A stretch of DNA of 64,000 nucleotides from Corynebacterium freneyi (lineage in GTDB: Bacteria; Actinomycetota; Actinomycetes; Mycobacteriales; Mycobacteriaceae). Position numbers and translations under genes: made by a program. The stretch is from positions 1,426,001 through 1,490,000 of the forward strand of contig NZ_CP047357.1 in assembly GCF_030408835.1 (NCBI RefSeq), in the 5' to 3' direction. Below the pieces are notes generated by a model. It did not search any database, was not told the origin of the DNA, and saw only the letters and a list, made by a program, of their open reading frames with translations. Numbering within the stretch: position 1 is the stretch's first letter; each line of letters opens with the position of its first letter. Below, piece by piece: positions 8,423 through 17,251 of the stretch.

Positions 8423-10471
8423 ATGGTGAACGGGGGAGCGCCGGCCGCGCGCCGCAGTGACCTGGATGGTGTGCGCGGTCTCGCCATCGCGCTCGTGGTC
8501 GTCTTCCACGTCTTCGTCGGCCGGGTGTCCGGCGGCGTGGACGTGTTCCTCATGCTGGCCGGGTATTTCTTCCTCGGCTCGCAGATCCGCTACGCGGGCC
8601 GCCCGGGGGCGTTGGCCAACCCGCTGTGGCCCCTGTTGCGGACCATCCGCCGCCTCGTGCCGTCGCTGGTGACGGCGATGGCCGGTTCGGCGCTGATCCT
8701 GGTCATGTTCGCCCCCGAGTGGATGTCGGAGCTGTTGACCCGGCAGGTGCGGGCGGCGCTGACCTACGTGCTCAACTGGGAGCTCATCGACCAGGAGGCG
8801 CCGTACGCCGCGGCGTCGACGGCGCCTAGTCCGTTGCAGCACCTGTGGTCGATGTCGGTGCAGGGCCAGTTCTACCTCATGGCCATCCTGGTCGGGTCGC
8901 TGTGCGTCGCGTGGCCCTTCTTCCGCCGCCGGCTCGTCGGACCGTTGCTCGTCGTCGTCACGATCGCCTCTTTTGCGTGGGCGTCGCGCGGCGGACTGTA
9001 CGGCGGGATGGACGACTACTACTCGACGTGGACGCGGTTGTGGCAGATGACCCTCGGCGGCGTACTCGCCGTCTACGGCCACAAGCTGCGCGTGCCGGCG
9101 TCACTGTGCGGGGCCGCCTCCTTCGTCGGCGTCGCCATGATGGTGGCCACCGGATTCGTCATCCGCGACACCACCGCGTTTCCCGGGCCGCTGTCGCTGC
9201 TGCCCATCGGCGGTGCCGCGCTGATCATCCTGTCCGACGGATCGGGCCGCACCGGCGACGTCCTGCGGTCTGCGCCCATGCAGTGGCTGGGCCGCGTCGC
9301 CTATCCGCTCTACCTGTGGCACTGGCCGTTGCTGATCCTCATCGCCCATGCAACCGGCAATTGGGACGTGCCGGTCTGGTTGGGCCTCGTGGTCATCGGC
9401 CTGTCGCTCCTGCTGGCCGATGCGACCCACAACTACGTCGAAAAGCCCCTCCAGGAGCAGGGGCCGCGCCGCACCGCCGACACCCCCGAAATCCCGGAAC
9501 CGACGCCGCGCCGCGGACCGAAAGTCGCCGCAACGGCCGTCATCGGCGCACTCGTCGTGGCGGGACTGTTCGCCAACACGGCGTGGATCGCCCACCTCGA
9601 CCGCATCGACTCCCGCGAGTTGGATCCGGCCGTCTACCCCGGGGCAATGGCCGCCGACGGCAGCATCGAAGTGCCCGCGGCGGAGCCGTACCCGGAACTG
9701 CCCGAGCACATCGGCACCCGCTCCTGGCGGGACGGGTGCCTGGTGAAGATGGACGCGCCGACCGACGAGTACCCCGACTGCGTTTACGGCGACGTCGACG
9801 CGGAGATGACGGTGGCCATCGTCGGCCATTCCCACGCCGACACCTACGTCGAACCGCTGCACATGCTCGGCCTGGAACGGGGCTTCCGCGTGGTGACGAT
9901 GCTGCGCGAGGCGTGCCCGCTGACCCTGCGGACGTCCTGGTTCGTCAAGCGCGACTGCGTGACGTGGTCGCGCGGCGCGATCGACCGACTCATCGAGCTC
10001 GATCCGGACCTCGTCGTCTCCGTGAGCACCACCTCGTCACGCGGGCGACGCGACGAAGTCGAACAGGTCGTCGTCGGCGCCGACGACTTCTGGGCCGAGT
10101 TGGCCGACCACGGCATCCCGTTCCTCGGGCTGCGCGACAACCCCCGCCTCGTCGACGAGAACGGCAAGCCGTTCTACCCCAACCGGTGCATGCGCAAGCA
10201 GGACGACTGGGCCAACTGCGCCGTGCCCCGGTCGCGGATGTACGAGCCGGAAAACCCCGCCGACCGGGTTCTTTCGCAATGGCCGACGGCCTGGTCCGCG
10301 GACACCGCCGACTGGTTCTGCCCGTTCGAATGGTGTTCGCCGGTCATCGGCAACATCGTCGTCTACCGCGACCGAGACCACATGACCAACGCCTACGCCC
10401 GATCGCTCGCCCCGCTGCTGGGCGAGGAAATCGACGCCGCGCTGGCCCAGGCGGGGGCCGCTGCGCGCTGA
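8423..10471 (+). CDS. Acyltransferase-3/SGNH two-domain membrane O-acyltransferase
   Basis: A 682-residue fusion. Residues about 15-360 form the multi-spanning acyltransferase-3 (OafA/YrhL) domain with the opening motif RSDLDGVRGLAIALVVVFH. After a further membrane helix near 375-395 comes an extracytoplasmic SGNH domain. Its nucleophile Ser470 sits in GHSHAD and its Asp650/His653 pair near the C-terminus. The family O-acylates cell-wall sugars, glycolipids or peptidoglycan; the acceptor cannot be read here. It lies between pdxS and tesB, where mycobacteria have no such gene, so it is probably an insertion into an ancestral pdxS-tesB-pdxT cluster. Confidence 0.88.
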   Translation: MVNGGAPAARRSDLDGVRGLAIALVVVFHVFVGRVSGGVDVFLMLAGYFFLGSQIRYAGRPGALANPLWPLLRTIRRLVPSLVTAMAGSALILVMFAPEWMSELLTRQVRAALTYVLNWELIDQEAPYAAASTAPSPLQHLWSMSVQGQFYLMAILVGSLCVAWPFFRRRLVGPLLVVVTIASFAWASRGGLYGGMDDYYSTWTRLWQMTLGGVLAVYGHKLRVPASLCGAASFVGVAMMVATGFVIRDTTAFPGPLSLLPIGGAALIILSDGSGRTGDVLRSAPMQWLGRVAYPLYLWHWPLLILIAHATGNWDVPVWLGLVVIGLSLLLADATHNYVEKPLQEQGPRRTADTPEIPEPTPRRGPKVAATAVIGALVVAGLFANTAWIAHLDRIDSRELDPAVYPGAMAADGSIEVPAAEPYPELPEHIGTRSWRDGCLVKMDAPTDEYPDCVYGDVDAEMTVAIVGHSHADTYVEPLHMLGLERGFRVVTMLREACPLTLRTSWFVKRDCVTWSRGAIDRLIELDPDLVVSVSTTSSRGRRDEVEQVVVGADDFWAELADHGIPFLGLRDNPRLVDENGKPFYPNRCMRKQDDWANCAVPRSRMYEPENPADRVLSQWPTAWSADTADWFCPFEWCSPVIGNIVVYRDRDHMTNAYARSLAPLLGEEIDAALAQAGAAAR

Positions 10472-10485
10472 CGGGGCCGATCGGG

Positions 10486-10491
10486 GATACT
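10486..10491 (+). promoter_or_regulatory. -10 box for leaderless tesB transcript
   Basis: GATACT lies 7 nt upstream of the tesB ATG, so transcription would begin at or next to the start codon. Confidence 0.45.
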
Positions 10492-10498
10492 GGACACC

Positions 10499-11380
10499 AT
10501 GCCTGACATCCGCGAAGTACTCGACCTCGAGCGCATCGACCGCGATATCTTCCGCGGTCCCGTCATCGAATCGGTTCTCCAGCGCACCTTCGGCGGCCAG
10601 GTCGCCGGGCAGGCGCTGGCCGCGGCGACGCGGACGGTGGACTCCGAGTTCGCCGTCCATTCGCTGCACGCCTACTTCGTGGGCCCCGGCCGCCCGCACA
10701 TTCCGACGACGTACCTCGTCGACCGCATCCGCGACGGCCGTTCCTTCGTCCACCGCCACGTGCGCGCGGTCCAGGACGGGCGGACGATCTTCATGATGCA
10801 GGCCAGCTTCCACCGTCGCGGCGACACGGGCATCGAGCACTCCGACACCATGCGCGACGTGCCGGCGCCCGAGGACGTCGTGGTGGACACGTCGAATATG
10901 TCGCGGGCCCGGCGCCTGCTGTTCGCCGAGTGGTCGGACTGGGACATCCGCGTCATCCCGCAGGACCAGTACACGTGCAACCCGTACACGCCGTCGCAGC
11001 AGGTGGTGTGGTTCCGGTCGAAGGAGCGCCTGCCCGATGACGAGACGTTCCACGTGTCCACGCTGGCGTACATGTCGGACATGACGTTGCTGTCTTCGGC
11101 GAAGGTGCCGCACCCGGACGTGAAGCTGCAGGAGGCCAGTCTGGACCACGCGATGTGGTTCCTGCGTCCGTTCCGGGCCGACGAGTGGTTGCTCTACGAC
11201 CAGATTTCCCCGTCGGCGCACGCCGGCCGCGCGTTGACGCATGGGCGGATCTTCAACCGCGCCGGGGATCTCGTCGCGGTGGTCACGCAGGAGGGCCTGA
11301 CGCGCCACCTGCCTCCGGGTGTGGAGCCGGTGCCGTTCACGCCGGCGTCTCAGACGAAGCTGGGCGAAAACATTGACTGA
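10499..11380 (+). CDS. tesB: Acyl-CoA thioesterase II
   Basis: A 293-residue double hot-dog thioesterase that hydrolyses acyl-CoA to free fatty acid and CoA. Recognisable are the N-terminal FGGQVAGQALAAA stretch, the first hot-dog core with LHAYFVGPG, and the C-terminal hot-dog with HAGRALTHGR and the end motif VVTQEGLTRH. The position between pdxS and pdxT is conserved in mycobacteria, though no metabolic link is obvious. The last codons overlap the pdxT TTG start by 8 nt. Confidence 0.94.
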   Translation: MPDIREVLDLERIDRDIFRGPVIESVLQRTFGGQVAGQALAAATRTVDSEFAVHSLHAYFVGPGRPHIPTTYLVDRIRDGRSFVHRHVRAVQDGRTIFMMQASFHRRGDTGIEHSDTMRDVPAPEDVVVDTSNMSRARRLLFAEWSDWDIRVIPQDQYTCNPYTPSQQVVWFRSKERLPDDETFHVSTLAYMSDMTLLSSAKVPHPDVKLQEASLDHAMWFLRPFRADEWLLYDQISPSAHAGRALTHGRIFNRAGDLVAVVTQEGLTRHLPPGVEPVPFTPASQTKLGENID

Positions 11381-11990
11381 GGCGGGACGGCCCGTCGTCG
11401 GCGTGCTCGCGTTGCAGGGCGGCGTCGTCGAGCATGAGCGGGTACTGGACGATCTTGGCGTCGCCCACCGCAAGGTGCGCCTTCCCGAGCATCTCGACGG
11501 GCTGTCGGCGATCATCCTGCCGGGCGGCGAGTCGACGACGATGTCGAAGCTCATGCGGTTCAACGGCCTGCTCGAGCCGCTTTCCGACGCCTTGTGCGGG
11601 GGCCTTCCGGCGTTCGGCACCTGCGCCGGCATGATCCTGCTGGCGTCGACGGTGCTGGACACGCGCGACGATGCGGTGCGCCTCGGCGCCCTCGACGTGA
11701 CCGTGCGCCGCAACGCCTTCGGCCGCCAGGTCGATTCCTTCGAGACGGATCTGGCGTTCGCGGGCATCGACGGGCCGGTTCCGGCGACGTTCATCCGCGC
11801 CCCCTGGGTGGAGTCCGTCGGCGCGGGCGTCGAGGTGCTGGCGACGGTGCCGGAGGGCCCGGCGGTCGGCGCGATCGTCGCGGTGCGCGATGGTGCCGTG
11901 ATGGCCACGAGTTTCCATCCGGAGGTCGACGGCGACGTGCGGGTGCACCGTCTTTTCCTGAGGGAGTGCGCGGGCCTGGACGTGGCGTAG
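11373..11990 (+). CDS. pdxT: Pyridoxal 5'-phosphate synthase, glutaminase subunit PdxT
   Basis: A 205-residue class I glutamine amidotransferase that feeds ammonia to PdxS. It opens with [12 protein letters not shown], carries [10 protein letters not shown], the nucleophile Cys84 in FGTCAGM, and the His182/Glu184 pair in FHPE. The TTG start overlaps the end of tesB, which suggests translational coupling rather than a separate promoter. Confidence 0.95.
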   Translation: MTEAGRPVVGVLALQGGVVEHERVLDDLGVAHRKVRLPEHLDGLSAIILPGGESTTMSKLMRFNGLLEPLSDALCGGLPAFGTCAGMILLASTVLDTRDDAVRLGALDVTVRRNAFGRQVDSFETDLAFAGIDGPVPATFIRAPWVESVGAGVEVLATVPEGPAVGAIVAVRDGAVMATSFHPEVDGDVRVHRLFLRECAGLDVA

Positions 11991-12024
11991 CCCGGCACGT
12001 CACCGCCCGGGGCCGTCGTTGCCG

Positions 12025-12030
12025 TATAAT
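12025..12030 (+). promoter_or_regulatory. Consensus -10 box upstream of yebC
   Basis: A perfect TATAAT lies in the 134-nt gap between pdxT and yebC, giving a leader of about 90 nt. It is one of the best -10 matches in the window. Confidence 0.6.
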
Positions 12031-12124
12031 CGCCACGACCGCCGGAATGGGTCCGGCGGACCGGTCGTTCCCGGTCGAGGGGCGATCGGCATCCTCGAGA
12101 CAAAAAGGGAGTTTGGACCAGCAG

Positions 12125-12886
12125 ATGGCGGGCCATTCCAAGTGGGCGACCACCAAGCACAAGAAGGCGGCCAACGATGCCAAGCGAGGCAAGGAATTTG
12201 CCAAGCTGGTCAAGAACATCGAGGTCGCGGCGCGCACCGGCGGTGGTGACCCCTCGGCGAACCCGACGCTGGACGACATGATCCGCAAGGCCAAGAAGGC
12301 CTCGGTTCCCAACGACAACATCGAGCGTGCCCGCAAGCGCGGCTCCGGCGAGGAAGCCGGCGGCGCGGACTGGGAGACCATCGTCTACGAGGGCTACGCC
12401 CCGGGTGGCGTGGCCGTCATCGTCGAGTGCCTGACGGACAACCGCAACCGTGCGGCGTCGGACGTCCGCTCGACGTTCAACAAGCAGAACGGCAACATGG
12501 GCGACTCGGGTTCGGTGTCGTACCTGTTCGAGCGCAAGGGCGTCATCGTCGTGCCCAAGGGCGAAGGGGATGAGCTGACCGAGGATGACCTGCTCCTGGC
12601 GGTTCTCGACGCGGGCGCTGAGGAGGTCAACGACCTCGGCGAGAACTTCGAGGTGGTCAGCGCCTTCACCGACCTGATGTCGGTGCGCACCGCTTTGGTC
12701 GATGCCGGCATCGAGTACGACACGGCGGAGCAGGATTACCGCGCGGCCACCGAGGTCGCCCTGGACGTCGAGGGTGCGCGGAAGTTCCTGCGCCTCGTCG
12801 ACGCCCTGGAGGATTCCGACGACGTGCAGAACGTCTACTCCAACGCGGACATCTCCGACGAGGTTCTGGCTCAGCTCGACGACTGA
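12125..12886 (+). CDS. yebC: YebC/PmpR-family protein (TACO1-like)
   Basis: A 253-residue protein with the invariant opening [20 protein letters not shown] and the three-domain YebC fold. Members have been described as transcriptional regulators, and more recently as factors easing ribosome stalling on difficult sequences such as proline stretches. It sits directly upstream of ruvC in most actinobacteria. Here two minus-strand genes intervene. The ATG start is fixed by the conserved N-terminus. Confidence 0.95.
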   Translation: MAGHSKWATTKHKKAANDAKRGKEFAKLVKNIEVAARTGGGDPSANPTLDDMIRKAKKASVPNDNIERARKRGSGEEAGGADWETIVYEGYAPGGVAVIVECLTDNRNRAASDVRSTFNKQNGNMGDSGSVSYLFERKGVIVVPKGEGDELTEDDLLLAVLDAGAEEVNDLGENFEVVSAFTDLMSVRTALVDAGIEYDTAEQDYRAATEVALDVEGARKFLRLVDALEDSDDVQNVYSNADISDEVLAQLDD

Positions 12887-12893
12887 TCCCGGC

Positions 12894-13829
12894 TCACCTG
12901 CCCCGCATCGACTCCAGCGCGCGTCCGAACAAGGCGCGCGCCGTCGTTTCCGGGGTGCGTCCGGTGGTGAGGTGGTCGATGAGGAGGAACACCGCGTCCC
13001 AGCGGGAGTAGGCGGCGGCGCGGCGTTCCAGGTCGCGGTCGGCGGCTGCCAGGTCGGAGAGGACCCGTGCGTGGAAATCGGGGGAGATGCCCGCCAGGTG
13101 GGCGACGTCGATGGCGGGGTCGGCGAGCGTCATGTCGGAGAAATCGATGACGCCCAGGCGGCCGTCGGCCCACCGCAGGTGGGTTTCGTGCAGGTCGCCG
13201 TGAATGAGCCGCGGGGCGACGGGATCGTCGATGAACGTCGTCTCCGCCTCGGCGAGGATGGCGCGCGTCGTGTCCGCGTCGGGGCGGTCGAGGATCGGCA
13301 GCAGATGCTTGACGACGGCCCGCGTCAACTTGGAGTGCTTGACCGGAAACCAGGAAGCCCTGACGTCGGAGAGCTCGGGATCATTGACGTCACGGCCGTG
13401 GAGCGCGTCGAGCGTGCCCGCGAGGTGGGCCGCTGCAACCGTGCGGGCGGCGTCGTCAAGCTCCGCCCAGACCGTATCGGTCAGCGGCTCGCCGGGAACG
13501 TGCCTCGCCAGGGTCAGGCTGTCGCCGTCGGTTGCCAGTGAACGCGGCACTGCAGCCGGGGCGCGTCGGTCGACGTCGGCGAGCACCCGGGCCTCGACGT
13601 CGGCGCGGCCAACGACGCCCGGGGCGATGGCCAGGCGGGCGACGACCGCGGGAAGGGGCGAATCCTCGCCCGGAACGCCGGAAACCCCGGACAAGACCGC
13701 GACGTGATGGTCGAGGCCCTGTTCGGGGAAATCGGCGTGCTGCCACGACAACTCGGGGAATGCGGTGCGGGCCGCGTCGAGGACGTCCGGCCCAGAGGCG
13801 GGGAGATTCACGTGGGTCAGTTGAACCAT
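12894..13829 (-). CDS. Aminoglycoside phosphotransferase-fold kinase
   Basis: A 311-residue protein of the APH/choline-kinase superfamily. The Brenner motif is LIHGDLHETHLRW and the metal-binding aspartate follows in LGVIDFSD, both intact, so an active small-molecule kinase is likely. The substrate is unknown; many actinobacterial members are not resistance enzymes. The ATG overlaps the stop of the DUF3817 gene by 13 nt, so the two genes form a small operon. It carries two copies of the 11-mer CGTCGTCAAGC (13308 and 13451). Confidence 0.82.
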   Translation of the reverse strand: MVQLTHVNLPASGPDVLDAARTAFPELSWQHADFPEQGLDHHVAVLSGVSGVPGEDSPLPAVVARLAIAPGVVGRADVEARVLADVDRRAPAAVPRSLATDGDSLTLARHVPGEPLTDTVWAELDDAARTVAAAHLAGTLDALHGRDVNDPELSDVRASWFPVKHSKLTRAVVKHLLPILDRPDADTTRAILAEAETTFIDDPVAPRLIHGDLHETHLRWADGRLGVIDFSDMTLADPAIDVAHLAGISPDFHARVLSDLAAADRDLERRAAAYSRWDAVFLLIDHLTTGRTPETTARALFGRALESMRGR

Positions 13830-14278
13830 TCGGTCGGCGGGCCCGCGTTGAGCAGGAGGGCGAAGACGACGGCCACGGCGACGATGATCGCCACGGCGGC
13901 CGCGGCCGGGTGACGCACGACGGGGGCGAGGACCTTCTCGGGCAGGGTGGCCGGGGTCTCGTCGGTGTCGCGGAATCGCCACGGGCCGTCGAGCTTGCCG
14001 GCGCGCTCGGTGGAGGTTTCGAACGGCACGGTCATGTAGGGGATAATCGCCGAGGCCAGGCCGAGCACGCCGCGACCGAAGGACCAGCGCTGGTTGGCCC
14101 ACACCAGAATTGTCACCGCCGCGTAGGACAGGAACACGAAGCCGTGGATCGAGCCGCCGATGGTGGTGGCCAGCGGCATGTCGGCGAAGTTCTTCAGGAG
14201 GATGCCGACGATGAGGATGGTCCAGGTGACCATCTCCGCCAACGCGAGCTTGCGGTACAGGGATTTGGGCGTGTTCAT
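13817..14278 (-). CDS. DUF3817 integral membrane protein
   Basis: A 153-residue protein with about four hydrophobic segments: near residues 12-30, 40-60, 68-90 and a C-terminal helix at about 128-148. The pattern and sequence match the actinobacterial DUF3817 family of small membrane proteins. Function is unknown. The ATG is 8 nt downstream of a -10-like TAACTT, so the mRNA may be leaderless. It is divergent from ruvC. Confidence 0.8.
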   Translation of the reverse strand: MNTPKSLYRKLALAEMVTWTILIVGILLKNFADMPLATTIGGSIHGFVFLSYAAVTILVWANQRWSFGRGVLGLASAIIPYMTVPFETSTERAGKLDGPWRFRDTDETPATLPEKVLAPVVRHPAAAAVAIIVAVAVVFALLLNAGPPTEWFN

Positions 14279-14286
14279 GGTGGAAA

Positions 14287-14292
14287 AAGTTA
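14287..14292 (-). promoter_or_regulatory. -10 box for leaderless DUF3817 transcript
   Basis: Read on the minus strand this is TAACTT, 8 nt before the ATG. Confidence 0.45.
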
Positions 14293-14367
14293 CGTGCTCG
14301 CCCCCGGTCGTGACCAATGACGTTGCGCCGCTCCCACTTTCGATTGCCCCCTGCGCGCGTCGGCGCA

Positions 14368-14378
14368 TGCTTGACGAC
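14368..14378 (-). repeat. Intergenic copy of the dispersed 11-mer CGTCGTCAAGC
   Basis: One of twelve exact copies in the window. This one lies in the noncoding gap between the divergent DUF3817 and ruvC genes, where no codon constraint can explain it. Confidence 0.6.
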
Positions 14379-14489
14379 GATTGCCGCAAGGCGAACGCAC
14401 ACTTGTTCGGATGGTGTGGTATGAATGGGGCGAATCAAATGGTCGGTGCGTGCGGTGTCGGGGCACTGGCGGATATCGAGGAGGGTGCG

Positions 14490-14999
14490 GTGACCATTCG
14501 CGTGATGGGAGTCGATCCGGGGTTGACCCGGTGCGGTTTGTCGGTCGCCGACGGTGGGCGTGGTCGCGCGGTGACGCCCATCGCCGTGGGCGTGGCCCGC
14601 ACGCCGTCGGACATCGAGCTGCCGGATCGCCTGCTGCGGCTGTCGAACGCCGCGGAAGAGTGGATGGACCGCTACGAACCCGACGTCGTGGCCATCGAGC
14701 GGATCTTCGAGCGCGGCAACGTGTCGACGGTCATGCAGACCGCGCATGCGGTGGGCGTGCTCATGCTCGCCGCCGCCCGTCGCGGGCTGCCGGTGCACAT
14801 GTACACGCCGTCGGAGGTCAAGAAGGCGCTGACCGGCAACGGTCGCGCCGACAAGGCGCAGATGACCACCATGGTCACCAGGATTCTCGGGCTGTCCGAA
14901 CCTCCGAAGCCGGCCGATGCCGCCGACGCCCTGGCGTTGGCCATCTGCCATTGTTGGCGTGCGCCGCTGCTGGCGCGGGCGAAGGAGGCTGTGCGGTAG
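14490..14999 (+). CDS. ruvC: Crossover junction endodeoxyribonuclease RuvC
   Basis: A 169-residue Holliday-junction resolvase with an RNase H fold. The N-terminal [12 protein letters not shown] carries the first catalytic Asp, [11 protein letters not shown] the second acidic residue, and the C-terminal [12 protein letters not shown] the last acidic pair. The GTG at 14490 has GAGGAG upstream and gives the usual family N-terminus; an ATG five codons later would cut it short. It heads ruvC-ruvA-ruvB, which resolve recombination intermediates. Confidence 0.96.
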   Translation: MTIRVMGVDPGLTRCGLSVADGGRGRAVTPIAVGVARTPSDIELPDRLLRLSNAAEEWMDRYEPDVVAIERIFERGNVSTVMQTAHAVGVLMLAAARRGLPVHMYTPSEVKKALTGNGRADKAQMTTMVTRILGLSEPPKPADAADALALAICHCWRAPLLARAKEAVR

Positions 15000-15050
15000 T
15001 GGAGACGATGCAGTGACGGAGACAAGACAGTGATGGAGGCAATGCAGTGA
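15000..15050 (+). repeat. Three 17-bp tandem repeats carrying ribosome-binding sites and starts
   Basis: Units at 15000-15016, 15017-15033 and 15034-15050 share the pattern (T/C)GGAG.CAA.GCAGTGA with few differences. Each holds a GGAG-like ribosome-binding site and a GTG. The first two GTGs open six-codon reading frames that stop inside the next unit, and the third GTG is the ruvA start. Confidence 0.8.
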
Positions 15051-15682
15051 TCGCATCGGTGCGCGGCACCGTCATCGACATGGGCGCGGCCCACGTCGTC
15101 ATCGAGTGCGGGGGAGTCGGCCATCTGGTCACGGTCACGGCCCGGACCGGGGCGACGTTGACGCGCGGCGAGGAGGGTTTCCTGCTCACCACGCTGGTGG
15201 TGCGCGAGGACGCGATGACGCTGTACGGTTTCGCCTCGTCGCAGGAACGCGAGATGTTCGAGCTGCTGCAGACGGTGTCGGGCCTTGGGCCCCGCCTTGC
15301 AATGGCGGTGCTGCAGGTGCTCGACCCCACCGACGTTGCGGCGGCCGTGGCCGCCGGAGACTCCAAGCGCCTCCAGGCGGCCAACGGAGTGGGCAAGCGG
15401 ATGGCCGAGCGCATGCTCGTCGAATTGAAGGACAAGGTCGCGCCGTTCGCCGCTCCCGCCGGGACCGGTGCGCCGACCGAGGATGCAGCTGCGGCGGGCA
15501 CCCGGCCCGGCGCCAACGCGAAGGCACCGGCCGCGGACGCCGACCAGGTCGTCGGCGCGCTCACCGGTCTGGGCTTCCGGGAGCAGGAAGCGTCCGCTGC
15601 GGTGGCGGACGTGCTCGCCGCGGATCCGACGTTGGACACGTCGGCCGCACTGCGGGCGGCGCTGAAGGAATTGGGCGGCTGA
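15047..15682 (+). CDS. ruvA: Holliday junction branch migration protein RuvA
   Basis: A 211-residue protein that tetramerises on Holliday junctions and recruits RuvB. The N-terminal OB domain begins MIASVRGTV. Two helix-hairpin-helix elements follow (LLQTVSGLGPRLAMAVL and LQAANGVGKRMAERML). A flexible Ala/Pro/Gly linker of about 40 residues leads to the C-terminal RuvB-binding domain (VVGALTGLGFREQEA). The GTG start lies in the third unit of the tandem repeat upstream. Confidence 0.96.
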   Translation: MIASVRGTVIDMGAAHVVIECGGVGHLVTVTARTGATLTRGEEGFLLTTLVVREDAMTLYGFASSQEREMFELLQTVSGLGPRLAMAVLQVLDPTDVAAAVAAGDSKRLQAANGVGKRMAERMLVELKDKVAPFAAPAGTGAPTEDAAAAGTRPGANAKAPAADADQVVGALTGLGFREQEASAAVADVLAADPTLDTSAALRAALKELGG

Positions 15683-15704
15683 GCCGGGGACCATCGCCGG
15701 GGAA

Positions 15705-15710
15705 TAGGAT
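15705..15710 (+). promoter_or_regulatory. -10 box for leaderless ruvB transcript
   Basis: TAGGAT lies 8 nt upstream of the ruvB ATG, inside the short ruvA-ruvB gap. An internal promoter for ruvB is therefore possible. Confidence 0.45.
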
Positions 15711-15718
15711 GACTGAAC

Positions 15719-16768
15719 ATGTCTGATGTGGAGCGCACCGAGTTCAACCTCACGGGACCGCGCGACGTCGACGCGCGCGCCCAATCGGCGGAAGTCGACG
15801 CCGAGGTCAGCCTGCGCCCCAAGTCGCTCGACGAGTTCATCGGCCAGCCGAAGGTCCGCAGCCAGCTCGAGCTCGTCCTCGGCGGCGCCCGGGGCCGCGG
15901 AGTGACGCCCGACCACATCCTCCTGTCGGGTCCGCCCGGCTTGGGCAAGACGACGATGGCGATGATCATCGCCCAGGAGCTCGGCACCTCGCTGCGCATG
16001 ACCTCGGGCCCGGCGCTCGAGCGCGCCGGCGACCTGGCGGCGATGCTGTCGAACCTCATGGAGGGCGACGTCTTGTTCATCGACGAGATCCACCGCATCG
16101 CGCGGCCCGCCGAGGAAATGCTCTACATGGCGATGGAGGACTTCCGCATCGACGTCATCGTCGGCAAGGGCCCCGGCGCCACGTCCATTCCGCTGGAGAT
16201 CCCGCCGTTCACGCTCGTCGCTGCGACGACCCGGTCGGGGATGCTCACCGGTCCGCTGCGCGACCGCTTCGGCTTCACGGCGCAGATGGAGTTCTACGAC
16301 GTCCCGGATCTGACGCAGGTGGTCACCCGAGCCGCGGGCATCCTCGGCGTGGAGATCAGCCCGGAGGCCGCCGTCGAGATCGCCTCCCGGTCGCGCGGGA
16401 CGCCGCGCATCGCCAACCGGCTGCTGCGCCGGGTCCGCGACTTCGCCGACGTCCACGCCGGGGGAGTCATCGACATCGGGGCCGCGCGCGCCGCCCTGCT
16501 CGTCTTCGATGTCGATGAACTCGGCCTCGACCGGCTCGACCGGGCGGTGCTCGATGCGTTGGTGCGGGGACATGGCGGCGGCCCGGTCGGCGTCAACTCC
16601 CTGGCCCTGGCCGTCGGCGAAGAACCCGGCACCGTGGAAGAAGTCTGCGAACCCTACCTGGTCCGCGCCGGCATGATCGCCCGCACCTCCCGTGGTCGGG
16701 TGGCCACCACGACGGCGTGGCGCCACCTCGGCCTGGAGCCGCCGGAGAGCGCGATCGGCCTGCGCTGA
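15719..16768 (+). CDS. ruvB: Holliday junction branch migration ATPase RuvB
   Basis: A 349-residue AAA+ motor driving branch migration with RuvA. Walker A is GPPGLGKT (residues 71-78) and Walker B is LFIDEIHR near residue 120. The sensor and arginine-finger region [10 protein letters not shown] follows, with a winged-helix C-terminus ([19 protein letters not shown]). No ribosome-binding site precedes the ATG, in keeping with the -10 box 8 nt upstream. Confidence 0.97.
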   Translation: MSDVERTEFNLTGPRDVDARAQSAEVDAEVSLRPKSLDEFIGQPKVRSQLELVLGGARGRGVTPDHILLSGPPGLGKTTMAMIIAQELGTSLRMTSGPALERAGDLAAMLSNLMEGDVLFIDEIHRIARPAEEMLYMAMEDFRIDVIVGKGPGATSIPLEIPPFTLVAATTRSGMLTGPLRDRFGFTAQMEFYDVPDLTQVVTRAAGILGVEISPEAAVEIASRSRGTPRIANRLLRRVRDFADVHAGGVIDIGAARAALLVFDVDELGLDRLDRAVLDALVRGHGGGPVGVNSLALAVGEEPGTVEEVCEPYLVRAGMIARTSRGRVATTTAWRHLGLEPPESAIGLR

Positions 16769-16845
16769 GGACTCGGACGGCCGTATCGGAACGTGAGCCG
16801 CGTCTCACCGGGCCCGGGGTTCGCTGCGGTGCAGGGGCCAACCGT

Positions 16846-16851
16846 TAGACT
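16846..16851 (+). promoter_or_regulatory. -10 box for leaderless yajC transcript
   Basis: TAGACT lies 8 nt upstream of the yajC ATG, and no Shine-Dalgarno is present. It probably starts the yajC-secD-secF operon. Confidence 0.55.
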
Positions 16852-16859
16852 CTCCGCTC

Positions 16860-17201
16860 ATGGACCCGATTCTTCTCATCATTCTCATGGTCATCCTGCT
16901 GGCTCTGCCGGTGTGGTCGACCTTCCGCCAGAACAAGCAGCTCCGCCAGATCCGCGAAATGCAGGCGCGTCTCGCCCCGGGTGCGGAGGTGCTCACCGGT
17001 TCCGGCCAGCACGGCATCGTCGTCGCCGTGGATGAGACGACCGTCGACCTCGAAATCGCCAACGGCGTCGTGACCCGCTGGGAGCGCGCCGCCATCGTCC
17101 GCAACGTCAACGAGGAAGAGGCCAAGCAGGCCGCCGACGCCACGTCCGCCGATTCCGCCGATTCGGGCAAGCCCGCCGACGTCGACGGCGACGACGCCTA
17201 A
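16860..17201 (+). CDS. yajC: Preprotein translocase subunit YajC
   Basis: A 113-residue protein with one N-terminal membrane helix (about residues 2-19) and a small soluble domain. The family core R-Q-N-K-Q-L...M-Q-A-R-L and the G-x-E-V-L-T-G-S-G-x-x-G-I-V turn are clear. It joins SecD and SecF in the holotranslocon. The C-terminal 25 residues are an acidic Ala/Ser/Asp tail typical of actinobacterial versions. Confidence 0.94.
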   Translation: MDPILLIILMVILLALPVWSTFRQNKQLRQIREMQARLAPGAEVLTGSGQHGIVVAVDETTVDLEIANGVVTRWERAAIVRNVNEEEAKQAADATSADSADSGKPADVDGDDA

Positions 17202-17251
17202 GGCGCACCGCGCCCGCGCCCCAAGACACCGCATCAACCCAGGAGTTCCCC

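Noticed and set aside
12894..13829. Aminoglycoside resistance gene
   Set aside because: The kinase fold is shared by many non-resistance enzymes, there is no mobile context, and the gene sits in a conserved chromosomal block.
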